Shown here: in pieces, positions 9,032-16,796 of the stretch
Position numbering within the stretch: position 1 is the stretch's first letter
Layout of the letters: every line of letters starts with the position of its first letter
Assembly (NCBI GenBank): GCA_023252195.1
Contig: JAHEXI010000018.1
Span: 1-64,000 of the forward strand
DNA: 64,000 nt
DNA from: Pseudonocardiales bacterium
GTDB lineage: Bacteria > Actinomycetota > Actinomycetes > Mycobacteriales > Pseudonocardiaceae
Direction: 5' to 3'
Made by a program: the position numbers and the translations under genes
Notes under the pieces: generated by a model
Databases searched by the model: none
Seen by the model: the letters and a program-made list of their open reading frames with translations, nothing else
What the model was told of the DNA's origin: nothing

Positions 9032-9107
9032 GCGCCCGTAGCTCAACGGATAGAGCATCTGACTACGGATCAGAAGGTTGGGAGTTCGAGTCTCTCCGGG
9101 CGCGCCA
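9032..9107 (+). tRNA. tRNA-Arg (anticodon ACG), with encoded CCA; integration target
   Basis: 76 bases. The acceptor stem GCGCCCG pairs with CGGGCGC (9097-9103), discriminator G, and CCA at 9105-9107. The anticodon arm TCTGA-CTACGGA-TCAGA gives ACG (wobble A to I, reads CGN). The T arm is GGGAGTTCGAGTCTCTCC. The last 44 bases, from the anticodon loop to the acceptor end, are repeated at 35742-35785, marking this gene as an attB/attL site for the adjacent integrase. Confidence 0.95.
9062..9105 (+). repeat. attL: 44-base direct repeat in tRNA-Arg 3' half
   Basis: Identical base for base to 35742-35785. It begins in the anticodon loop (ACTACGGATC) and ends CGCGC in the acceptor region; after it the two copies diverge (CACTC versus ATCTC). 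Tyrosine integrases that use tRNA genes typically cross over in the anticodon stem-loop, which fits. Confidence 0.88.
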
Positions 9108-9206
9108 CTCTCAGCAGCGGATATAGCTGTTCACTGGGTTCTATGTGGACGGTGGTTGCCTAGCGGTTGCCACGGCCGATGATTGCTTCGGGAGTCCGGC
9201 TGACGG

Positions 9207-10580
9207 TCAGTGAGCTGCGATGATCCCTGATCTGCCGTCGGTGTGAGAGGCGATACCTTCTGAAATTTGCGCCGCGACCTGGATTCGCCGCGCTACAGTC
9301 GTGATTTTGTTGCGGTCCTTGCGGGCGGCATCGAGCACCAGTTGGGCGGTGGCTTCGGCAGCTTTGTGCTGTGCTGCGGGCAGCACGCTGGTGTAGATGT
9401 CTGCGGTCAGCACGATGCTGGAATGCCCGAGCTGATCGCAAATGGTCTTCAGATCGGTACCGGCCAGGTGTGCCAGCGTGGCGGCGCCGTGGCGCAGGTC
9501 GTGCAGGCGGATGGGGGGTAGCCCGGCCGCGGCCACCAGGGCAGTCAAGCGGTGGGTGAGGAACCCGGGGTGCAGGGGGTTGCCGTGTCGGTTGGTGAAC
9601 ACGTATCCGGTGTTGTGCCATCGGCCGGCAGCGGTGTGGCGTTCCTGGCGTTGGTGGTGGGCGTGTTCTCGCAGCGCGGCGACGGTGTGCCGGTCCAGGG
9701 CGATGGTGCGGGTGCTGGCCGCCGATTTCGGTGGTCCCTCGAAAACCTGGTAGCCGGCGGTGGTCCGTGCTCGGAGGATCACTAGTTGCCGGTGGTCTAT
9801 GTCGAGGTCGGCCCAGCGCAGCCCGGCCAGCTCGCCACGGCGCAGCCCTCGCAGGGCGGCCAGCCACCACAGGGCGTAGAGCCGATCCTGGCGCACTGAG
9901 TCGAGGAAAGCGGCCAACTGTGCTGCAGTCCACACGGCTACGGGAGGTCGGATACCGGTGGCGTGCCAGTCAGCCACCCGCCCGGGTGTCCAGACCAGGG
10001 CGTGTGCGCGCCGCCGCGACGGTAGCTCCACCTGGCAGGCCGGGTTGTGGCGGATCAAGCCCTGCCGGATCGCGCTATTGAGCGCGGCCCGCAGCGTGGT
10101 CCGGATGTGCGCCAACGTCGTGGGCGTGTGCGGCTGCCCGAACCGGTTGGTTTCCTGCGCGACTGCGCCGAAGAACGCGGTCAACTGTCGCGCGGTCAGC
10201 TCCGCCAGCCGGATCTTGCCGAGGTGCGGGATGAGAAATCGTTCGATGTACTGGGTGTGCGATAGTCGCGTGGTGGGCCGGATGCCGACCCGGGTGGACA
10301 GCCAGTACCGCAGCCACCGCCCGAGGGTCCACGCGTGGCTGGTTTGATCCTCCCGCGAGCGGTCCAGCGTCTCATCGCGGGCATGGCGGGCTGCCGCCCG
10401 GGTCGGGTAGCCGCCCCGACGCACCCGCTCCCGCCGACCCATCAGATTTGTCACCGACACATGGAAATACCAACTCCCATGCCCGCCCTGGGCCAGCTGT
10501 GGACAGGTCTTGCCGAGCCGTCGCCCGCTCGCGGGGTTCCGGCAACCGCACCGTTTGAAGATCACACCCTGGCTGCTCAT
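9207..10580 (-). CDS. int: tyrosine site-specific integrase of the island
   Basis: 457 residues from the ATG at 10580, preceded by TAGGAGAAG; longer in-frame upstream readings lack a ribosome site. The Zn-ribbon-like N-terminus (FKRCGCRNPASGRRLGKTCPQL) and SAM-like core-binding domain (residues about 90-210) are followed by the catalytic domain: LRGLRRGELAGLRW (Arg I), LHDLRHGAATLAHLAG (His-x-x-Arg), QLGHSSI (His) and ADIYTSVL (nucleophile Tyr). It catalyses insertion and excision at tRNA-Arg. The gene runs toward the tRNA and ends 100 bases from it. Catalytically complete by inspection. Confidence 0.92.
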   Translation of the reverse strand: MSSQGVIFKRCGCRNPASGRRLGKTCPQLAQGGHGSWYFHVSVTNLMGRRERVRRGGYPTRAAARHARDETLDRSREDQTSHAWTLGRWLRYWLSTRVGIRPTTRLSHTQYIERFLIPHLGKIRLAELTARQLTAFFGAVAQETNRFGQPHTPTTLAHIRTTLRAALNSAIRQGLIRHNPACQVELPSRRRAHALVWTPGRVADWHATGIRPPVAVWTAAQLAAFLDSVRQDRLYALWWLAALRGLRRGELAGLRWADLDIDHRQLVILRARTTAGYQVFEGPPKSAASTRTIALDRHTVAALREHAHHQRQERHTAAGRWHNTGYVFTNRHGNPLHPGFLTHRLTALVAAAGLPPIRLHDLRHGAATLAHLAGTDLKTICDQLGHSSIVLTADIYTSVLPAAQHKAAEATAQLVLDAARKDRNKITTVARRIQVAAQISEGIASHTDGRSGIIAAH

Positions 10581-10779
10581 CACGACTTCTCCTATCCGGT
10601 GATTTGTGATCTCCACACTGACGATCAACCAGAGCGACACTCGGCCGAGCTGCTCTCGGTCTTCGTTGACGTCTTCGCGGAAAGTTGGCAACCGACGCAG
10701 GGGGGCGAGTTCACGATGCCCCCGCTCTCGCGACCTTGCTGAGGAAGGGCACCGCTGCCATGCCTGGTGCTGCATGCGA

Positions 10780-10908
10780 CTACGGATCTTCGTCGAGGGT
10801 GATGTGTTCGGGTAGCAGGTCGGCGCAGAGTCCGTGTGCGGTGCAGGCGATGGGGTCGACCCGTAGCCGGGGTCGGTTGTGGTGGTCGGTGCTGTGGTGG
10901 GTGGTCAT
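10780..10908 (-). pseudogene. ferredoxin, truncated after the first Cys motif
   Basis: 42 codons, coupled to the NuoF-like gene by a one-base gap (TGA-C-ATG). LRVDPIACTAHGLCADLLPEHITLDE matches the N-terminal half of small actinobacterial ferredoxins whose cluster-binding Cys lie in C-x5-C-type motifs with a final Cys in a C-terminal C-P. The reading stops at TAG, so the later Cys is missing and it cannot bind a complete cluster alone. The break coincides with GACTACGGATC, an 11-mer also found at the att core (9061-9071), which may mark a recombination junction. Confidence 0.6.
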
Positions 10909-10909
10909 G

Positions 10910-12229
10910 TCAGTGCCGTCCTGGGATCGGGAACAGTGATGGGTCGCCGGCTGCGGGGCAGGGGTGGCCGTGGATGTGGTGGTGGAGGTCGGTGGCGAAG
11001 GTTTGGAGTGCGCTGGTGGTGAGCCGGGCTGCGCCGTCGGGGTGGGCGCAGGCTCCTCGTCCGGGGATCACCCCGAGCCGGCGGTGGAGGCGTTCGAGCG
11101 CGGTGGGGGCGCTGGGGTGGCCGGTCACGAGGTCGGTGAGGTCGGTGGCGATCGCGGGGAGCCCGAAGGTGCAGGGTCCGCATTGTTTCGTGGATTGGGC
11201 GGCGAGGTAGCGCAGCAGGTGCGCGGTCTGCGCGAGGCCGCAGGCTGTGCGGGGTAGGGCTAGCAGGACGGCGACCCCGAGGGCAGATCCGGTGGTGGGT
11301 GGGCCTTCCTGGCATAGCGGCACGTCGAGGGACTTGGGGACGGCGAGCCAGGTTCCGGCGTAGCCGCCGGTCAGTACCGCTTGCACGGGCGTGGTTGGCC
11401 CGCCGGCGTGCTGCAGGGCGGTGCCGAGGGTGGTGCCGCCGGCGAGTTCGTAGACGCCGGGTCGGCGGATGGCACCGCCCAGGGTGATCAGGAGCGTGCC
11501 GGGCAGCTGCGGGGTGCCGGTGGAGCGGAACCAGGAGGCACCGAAGCGGGCGATCAGCGCGAGGTGGGCGAGGGTCTCGACGTTGTCAACGAGGGTGGGC
11601 CGGCCGTTAACCCCTTGTTGGGATGCTCGTGGGGGGCTGGTGGTCGGGCGGGCGTCGCCGGAGTTCAGGAAGTGGACCAGCGCCGAGGCCTCGCTGGCCA
11701 CGTATCGCGGGGGCACTTCGACCAGGCGGACCGGGACGGGATCATCACGTTCGGCGATCACGCACGGGAGCGTGTGGGTCGCTGCCGCGCCCTGGTGGAT
11801 GCAGAGGATCACTTCTGAGGCGCCCAGGGCGTGGGCGGCGAGCACGCTACCGTCGAGGACCAGGTGCGGGGCGAGGCTGAGCAGCGCGGCGTCTTTGGCG
11901 CTGGCCGGTTCGCCCTCGCAGCCGTTGGCTACCACCACCGGTCGGCGGCCAGCCGCGGCGACGGCGGCGAGTTTGCGGGCGGTGGGGAAACCCGCGCCCC
12001 CGCGGCCGCGCAGACCGGCTGCGGTGACCTCGTCGATCAAGTGGGCCGGTTGTCCCGGCCGGCCGGGCAGCGGTAGCTGGCCGTAGCGGCGGTGGTGTTC
12101 GACCAGGTCGGCGGGGGCGCCTGTCTCGTACCATCCGGTGAGCAGTCGAGGGCCCGCCACCGGCGGGACCGGCGTCTGGGTCTGTGCGAGCTGGGCGGAG
12201 GTGGGTCCGAGCGTCAGTGCAGGGTTCAT
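10910..12229 (-). CDS. NuoF-like NADH:acceptor oxidoreductase subunit (FMN/Fe-S, SLBB)
   Basis: 439 residues from the ATG at 12229, overlapping the stop of the upstream gene (TGATG). Related to NuoF/HoxF/RnfC flavoproteins that take electrons from NAD(P)H through FMN to an iron-sulfur cluster. GLRGRGGAGFPTARKL is the glycine-rich FMN/NADH loop and NGCEGEPASAKDAALL completes the nucleotide site; an SLBB-like region follows (RPGVYELAGGTTLGTAL). The C-terminal cluster region has KQCGPCTFGLPAI and GRGACAHPDG. It sits in an operon with a ferric-reductase-like membrane protein, ApbE and a ferredoxin, suggesting a membrane electron-transfer chain. Confidence 0.82.
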   Translation of the reverse strand: MNPALTLGPTSAQLAQTQTPVPPVAGPRLLTGWYETGAPADLVEHHRRYGQLPLPGRPGQPAHLIDEVTAAGLRGRGGAGFPTARKLAAVAAAGRRPVVVANGCEGEPASAKDAALLSLAPHLVLDGSVLAAHALGASEVILCIHQGAAATHTLPCVIAERDDPVPVRLVEVPPRYVASEASALVHFLNSGDARPTTSPPRASQQGVNGRPTLVDNVETLAHLALIARFGASWFRSTGTPQLPGTLLITLGGAIRRPGVYELAGGTTLGTALQHAGGPTTPVQAVLTGGYAGTWLAVPKSLDVPLCQEGPPTTGSALGVAVLLALPRTACGLAQTAHLLRYLAAQSTKQCGPCTFGLPAIATDLTDLVTGHPSAPTALERLHRRLGVIPGRGACAHPDGAARLTTSALQTFATDLHHHIHGHPCPAAGDPSLFPIPGRH

Positions 12230-12783
12230 CACCGGGTCACCTGGACCCGGGCCGTCTCGCTGGCGGGTGTGACGAGCACCCGCCAGATCAGGGCGCCGAC
12301 TACGAGTGTGATACATCCCAGGGTGGGGGCCAGTAGCCACGTGGTTTGGGTGTCTTGGCCGCCGATTCCGAGGCCGTGGATGACCGCGATCGGCCAGCAC
12401 CCGTAGCCCGCCCAGTGCACCGCCCGCCAGCTTCGCAGTCCGATGCGGGTGCGTAGCAGGCTGGTCGCGACCAGTGCGATCAGTAGCTCGATAGCGACAA
12501 CACCGAGCCCGAGCCAGAAGGTCTGGTAGCCCGAGACGAAGGGGACCACGGTGTCGATCCATCGGATGCCGGCGTAGGGGTCGATCACCGCGGTGGACAC
12601 GTGCACTACCAGGAACGCCAGGGTGAGCAGTGCGAGGTTGCGATGCAGGTGGGCCAGCACGAACCGGGGCCAGCCGGGCGCGGTGAAGCGCATCGTCCCG
12701 GTGATGCCCAGCAGGATCGTGGCGGTCAGCAACAGCAGTGCGATCAGACCCGTCGCGCGGCTGAGGTACCACAACAGCTCCAT
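12229..12783 (-). CDS. ferric reductase-like transmembrane protein (cytochrome b-type)
   Basis: 184 residues, ATG at 12783 overlapping the apbE stop (TGATG). About six hydrophobic helices, for example GLIALLLLTATILLGITG, FWLGLGVVAIELLIALVATSL and LLAPTLGCITLVVGALIWRV. Conserved-looking His residues lie in VLAHLHRNLALL, AFLVVHVSTA, SWRAVHWAGYG and IAVIHGLGIG, the pattern of bis-haem ferric reductase/YedZ-like domains. It probably passes electrons across the membrane from the NuoF-like protein to an outside acceptor, consistent with ApbE-type flavinylation nearby. Confidence 0.78.
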   Translation of the reverse strand: MELLWYLSRATGLIALLLLTATILLGITGTMRFTAPGWPRFVLAHLHRNLALLTLAFLVVHVSTAVIDPYAGIRWIDTVVPFVSGYQTFWLGLGVVAIELLIALVATSLLRTRIGLRSWRAVHWAGYGCWPIAVIHGLGIGGQDTQTTWLLAPTLGCITLVVGALIWRVLVTPASETARVQVTR

Positions 12784-13763
12784 CAGATGCCCCCTATCTC
12801 GGCGAGTTCGGTGGTCGGCCACCCGGCCACCGTGTGCACCTCCCCGTCGTTGGTGACCAGGAGGGCGGGTAGCCCGCGCTCGGTCAGCCACCCGGTCGCC
12901 GTAGCACCGAGCACCACCGATGCGGTGCTTGCGATGTTGGCGTCTACGCAGGACGCGGCGGCGACGCTGACAGTCCGCCAGCCACCCGCAGCGCAAGCAC
13001 CGGTGCGCGGGTCGACGATGTGATGCATCCGCACCCCGCCGCGGCTCCACTGGCGTCGGGCGGTCCCCGAGGTCGCCAACCCACCGGAAACGATCGAGAC
13101 GCTGTGGCCGCCGTCAGGGTCGGGGCGGGTGTGGTCGTCGCCAACCAGTACTCGCCAGCCGCGCTGCGGGGGCAGTCCGGCGACAGCGAGGTCACCGCCG
13201 AGACTGACCAGCACCCCGCAGCCCAGCGCGCCGGCGATCCGTGCTGCCGCCCGGTCGGCCGCCAGCGCTTTGGCGGTGGCTCCGACGTCCAGTGCGATGC
13301 CGCGGGGCAGCACAATCTCGCGGGATCGTGGGTCCCAGCCGATCCGCCACCAGCCCGGCGCGGGTACCGCCACGACGGCCGGACCCTGCATCTCTAGGGC
13401 GGCGAAGTCCCGGTCATAGCCCAGGGAAACCATCGCGGCCCCGACCGTGGGATCGACCACCCCATCGGTCAGCTGCGCAGCGCGTAGCGCGGTGTCCAAG
13501 ATGTCGGCCAGCAGCGGACTCACCCTTACCGGGGAGCCCGCGGTGTGTTGCAGACCCCGGATCTCTGAGTCGGCGCGAAACCGGCTACACGCTCGGTCCA
13601 GCTCAGCGAGGTCGGCACGCAGCATCGCCGCAGCCGCCGCGGCGGCCGCCGGGGCGGTGACCAGCAGCACCGCCGTGGTCCCGATCGCCGAAAACCGCAC
13701 CTCAGCGACCTCGGCGACACCGGTGGCGCTGGTGGCTTGGGTGTGAGGCGTAGCGATGGTCAC
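12783..13763 (-). CDS. apbE: FAD:protein FMN transferase (ApbE family)
   Basis: 326 residues, GTG start at 13763 overlapping the stop of the upstream gene (GTGA). ApbE attaches FMN covalently to Thr/Ser of extracytoplasmic flavoproteins. Landmarks: VRFSAIGTTAVLL, ACSRFRADSEIRGLQ, the catalytic-domain segment ALDVGATAKALAADRAA, VSLGGDLAVAG, GGLATSGTARRQW and MHHIVDPRTGA. No lipobox or clear signal peptide is visible. Its operon carries a putative membrane electron-transfer partner and a small exported protein upstream; no obvious FMN-binding-domain target (D-x-x-T-G-A-T in a secreted protein) was found in the operon. Confidence 0.88.
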   Translation of the reverse strand: MTIATPHTQATSATGVAEVAEVRFSAIGTTAVLLVTAPAAAAAAAAMLRADLAELDRACSRFRADSEIRGLQHTAGSPVRVSPLLADILDTALRAAQLTDGVVDPTVGAAMVSLGYDRDFAALEMQGPAVVAVPAPGWWRIGWDPRSREIVLPRGIALDVGATAKALAADRAAARIAGALGCGVLVSLGGDLAVAGLPPQRGWRVLVGDDHTRPDPDGGHSVSIVSGGLATSGTARRQWSRGGVRMHHIVDPRTGACAAGGWRTVSVAAASCVDANIASTASVVLGATATGWLTERGLPALLVTNDGEVHTVAGWPTTELAEIGGI

Positions 13764-14071
13764 GAGGCACCCGACCGCGTGTGCGAACTCGCACTGTGAG
13801 AGTGGCTCGGGGCCACCACCGGGGGCTGCAGTCCTTGGTCGCCGTTCTGCTGCCCGTCCTGCGGCGCGCTCTGCGACTCCAGACCGGCGCTTTGCGCCGT
13901 GGTGATGGGGTCTGTCGTGGTCGAGGCGGCGGAGGCGGGTCCCTGCGCGAGCACCATGGTGATCACCGCCACGGTCAGCGCGCCGCCCGCGGCGATCCCG
14001 CGCGTCACGTGGGTTACTCGGCGCTGGCCACGGTCGCGGCCGACCAGCCGGAGCCGTTGGGACTGGTTCAT
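13760..14071 (-). CDS. small exported or membrane-anchored protein, first gene of the apbE operon
   Basis: 103 residues from ATG 14071; an ATG at 14134 with AGGGG upstream would add 21 residues. A basic N-terminus is followed by one hydrophobic segment (GGALTVAVITMVLAQGPASA with a possible A-x-A cleavage site), then a Thr/Gln/Ser/His-rich tail (SHSHSASSHTRS). It overlaps apbE by four bases. It has no recognisable domain. Its position suggests an extracytoplasmic accessory of the electron-transfer module, perhaps a linker or flavin carrier, but no flavinylation motif is visible. Confidence 0.55.
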   Translation of the reverse strand: MNQSQRLRLVGRDRGQRRVTHVTRGIAAGGALTVAVITMVLAQGPASAASTTTDPITTAQSAGLESQSAPQDGQQNGDQGLQPPVVAPSHSHSASSHTRSGAS

Positions 14072-14367
14072 GGCGTCAGCGTCGACCCGGCACCTTGGAC
14101 AATCATGGGCAAAACTTGTGAAGAACCTGTGCATGAACCCCTACAACGGTCGTGAGCCGGTGGCGCCCGGACCTGACGGAACGAAGACAGCGGCTGCGGA
14201 CCCGACCGCGAGCGGCTGGTCCTAGGCGGTCGACTCGGTCGCCGCTCAGCCAGGAGGCCCTGCCGCGGGTGTACGTAGGCGGATCCTCCTGCGATGCAAA
14301 AGATCGGAGTTGCTGGCCGGGTCGCCAGGTCGTGAGTGCGCCGGCGCGCACGGTGCAGACTGGGCAG

Positions 14368-16359
14368 GTGACCGATGCCCAGGCGGCCGCCCAACTGGCG
14401 ACCGGGCGGGAGCCCGCCGAGCCAACCTCCGCGGCGGTGCGGGCCGGGGGTGGGGGCAATCCCGGCCACCCGGCCGTGCACGGTGGGGGGCTGTTCGGGC
14501 TCGCGCTCGGGGCGCTGGGCATCGTGTTCGGTGACATCGGCACCAGTCCGCTCTATGCGGTGCAGACGGTGTTCTCGATCGACAACAATGCGGTCAGTCC
14601 CACTTCGGACGACGTCTCCGGCGTTGTCTCGCTGATCTTCTGGTCGGTCACGTTGGTGGTCACACTGAAGTACGTGACGTTCATCCTGCGGGCGGACAAT
14701 GACGGTGAGGGCGGCATCATGGCGCTCGCCGCGCTGGTTCGTGGGGTGTCGGGTACCGCTGTGCGGTGTGCGGCGGTCGCGCTGGCGCTGGGTGTGCTGG
14801 GAGCGTCGTTGTTCTACGGCGACTCCCTGATCACGCCGGCCATTTCTGTGCTCTCCGCCGTGGAGGGCCTCGAGGTGGCCCAGTCGGGCCTGGCCGGGGC
14901 CGTGCTGCCGATCGGTGTCGCCATCCTCGCGCTGCTGTTCGTGGCGCAGCGTTGGGGCACCCATCGGGTCGGCCGGCTGTTCGGTCCCGTGATGGTGATC
15001 TGGTTCGTCACGCTCGCCGTGCTCGGCCTGCCGCGCATCGTCGCCCGCCCGGGTGTGTTGGTCGGGCTGTCACCGGCCTACGTCGTCTCGTTCGTCGCCG
15101 CCCATCCCTACACTGCGTTCATCGCGATGGGCGCGGTGGTGCTGGTGATCACCGGCGCCGAGGCGCTCTACGCCGACATGGGCCACTTCGGGGGGCGTCC
15201 GATCCGGGTGGCCTGGTTCGCCTTGGTGTTCCCCGCGCTGATCATCAATTATCTTGGGCAGGCGGCGCTGATCCTCGACGACCCCCGCGCCGTGACCAAC
15301 CCCTTCTATCTCCTGGCACCGAGCTGGGCGCAGCTTCCGCTGGTCGTGTTGGCCACGTTGGCCACGGTGATCGCGTCGCAGGCGGTGATCTCCGGGGCGT
15401 TCTCGGTGTCACGGCAAGCGGTGCGGTTGGGCTTTCTGCCGCATCTCACCGTGCGGCAGACCTCCACGAAGGAGAGCGGTCAGATTTACGTGCCCGCGGT
15501 GAATTGGCTGTTGTTCGGGGGCGTCTTGGTGCTCATGGTGACGTTCCGGTCGTCGGCGAGCCTGGCCACGGCCTACGGCCTCGCGGTGACCGGCACGCTG
15601 CTGCTGACCACCACGCTGTTTCTCATGTACGCCGCGGCGGCGTGGCACTGGGCGCGGTGGAAGCTTGTGCTCGTGGCGGTGGTTTTCGGTGGCATCGAAC
15701 TGATCTATCTCGGCGCCAACCTCACCAAGGTCACCCACGGCGGCTGGCTGCCGCTGTTGATCGCGGCGATCGTCGCTACGGTGATGACCACCTGGCAGCG
15801 CGGCCGGTGCATCATCACCGCACGGCGCGTCGAGCTCGAGGGCCTGCTCCCGGAGTTCGTCGAGCGACTGCACGCCAAGGGCATCGCCCGGGTGCCAGGC
15901 ACCGCGGTCTTCCCGCACCCGACCAACCGCACCGCCCCGCTCGCCTTGCGTGCCAACGTGGAGTTCAACCACGTTCTGCACGAGCGTGTCGTGATCATCT
16001 CGGTCACGTCGGACAACGTGCCGCACGTCCCGCACGCCGAACAGCTGACGATCGACGAACTAGGCCACGCCGACGACGGGATCGTGCACCTTTCGGTCCG
16101 CTTCGGCTTCCAGGACGAGTGGGACATCCCCGCGGTGCTGCGCCAGGCCCGCGGATTGTCCGGCGAGCTCGATCTCGACCCGGACAACGCGTCCTACTTC
16201 CTGTCCCGCATCACCATCGAGCGCAGCCGTCGCCCGGGCATGGCGACCTGGCGTAAACGCCTGTTCATCGGGCTCTCGCACAATGCCGCCACACCCGCCG
16301 CCTACTTCAAACTGCCCGTCGACCGCACCGTCGTGATGGGCTCACGAATCGAGCTCTGA
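14368..16359 (+). CDS. kup: Kup-type potassium uptake transporter
   Basis: 663 residues from the GTG at 14368 (MTDAQAAAQ); an in-frame start at 14152 adds 72 residues unlike the family. Kup/HAK/KUP proteins are K+:H+ symporters of the cytoplasmic membrane. LGALGIVFGDIGTSPLYA is the family's N-terminal signature, followed by about 12 membrane helices up to residue ~440 (GALYADMGHFGGRPIR and NYLGQAALIL are also characteristic), then a cytosolic C-terminal domain ending MGSRIEL. It is divergent from the apbE operon and carried on the island. A weak inverted repeat (CCCGGGAA...TTCCGGG) just after the stop may be a terminator. Confidence 0.93.
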   Translation: MTDAQAAAQLATGREPAEPTSAAVRAGGGGNPGHPAVHGGGLFGLALGALGIVFGDIGTSPLYAVQTVFSIDNNAVSPTSDDVSGVVSLIFWSVTLVVTLKYVTFILRADNDGEGGIMALAALVRGVSGTAVRCAAVALALGVLGASLFYGDSLITPAISVLSAVEGLEVAQSGLAGAVLPIGVAILALLFVAQRWGTHRVGRLFGPVMVIWFVTLAVLGLPRIVARPGVLVGLSPAYVVSFVAAHPYTAFIAMGAVVLVITGAEALYADMGHFGGRPIRVAWFALVFPALIINYLGQAALILDDPRAVTNPFYLLAPSWAQLPLVVLATLATVIASQAVISGAFSVSRQAVRLGFLPHLTVRQTSTKESGQIYVPAVNWLLFGGVLVLMVTFRSSASLATAYGLAVTGTLLLTTTLFLMYAAAAWHWARWKLVLVAVVFGGIELIYLGANLTKVTHGGWLPLLIAAIVATVMTTWQRGRCIITARRVELEGLLPEFVERLHAKGIARVPGTAVFPHPTNRTAPLALRANVEFNHVLHERVVIISVTSDNVPHVPHAEQLTIDELGHADDGIVHLSVRFGFQDEWDIPAVLRQARGLSGELDLDPDNASYFLSRITIERSRRPGMATWRKRLFIGLSHNAATPAAYFKLPVDRTVVMGSRIEL

Positions 16360-16528
16360 TCACACCCGGGAACACTGACTTCCGGGCCCGAGACGCTTGC
16401 TCACCGCGACGCTGCGGCGTTGCGGGAACGCGGCGGCGGAGTCGGCGAGCTGCCGGCGATGTACAGCCGACAACTGCTGGTCGATGAGTGTATTCCGGTA
16501 GTGCAGTGGTTCAGTCCGCTGCTAATCG

Positions 16529-16762
16529 ACGTGGCCCGATCTCACCGCCACGCATTCCGGTGATCGGTGGTTCGACGCGGACCCGTATGCGGCGACGCTC
16601 GGTGGAGGGAATCTTCGGTGGGCAGTGGAGCTACGCCTCGCCCGGTCGCGGCACACTCGTATCGCTGTCGATGTCCCCACCGAGGGGTTCAGGCTCGATC
16701 ACTGCATTCGGGCCGAGGTGCACCTGAGAGCGCCGCAGGTCTTTGAGCTGTCCGACGGGTGA
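16529..16762 (+). pseudogene. uncharacterised coding remnant (no start)
   Basis: The 437 bases between kup and the flippase gene contain no intact gene. One frame from about 16529 to the TGA at 16760-16762 has coding-like composition (DADPYAATLGGGNLRWAVEL, then VDVPTEGFRLDHCIRAEVHL) but no start codon or ribosome site. It looks like the C-terminal 75-80 residues of a lost gene; family not recognised. Confidence 0.3.
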
Positions 16763-16796
16763 GGTTGCGGCCGCACAGTTGCATTGCGCGATCGGA

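Noticed and set aside
10581-10775. 65-residue N-terminal extension of the integrase
   Set aside because: The ATG at 10580 has a good TAGGAGAAG, and the extension resembles no integrase arm-binding domain.
14152-14367. 72-residue N-terminal extension of Kup
   Set aside because: Not hydrophobic, Arg-rich, unlike other Kup starts; the GTG at 14368 gives normal length.
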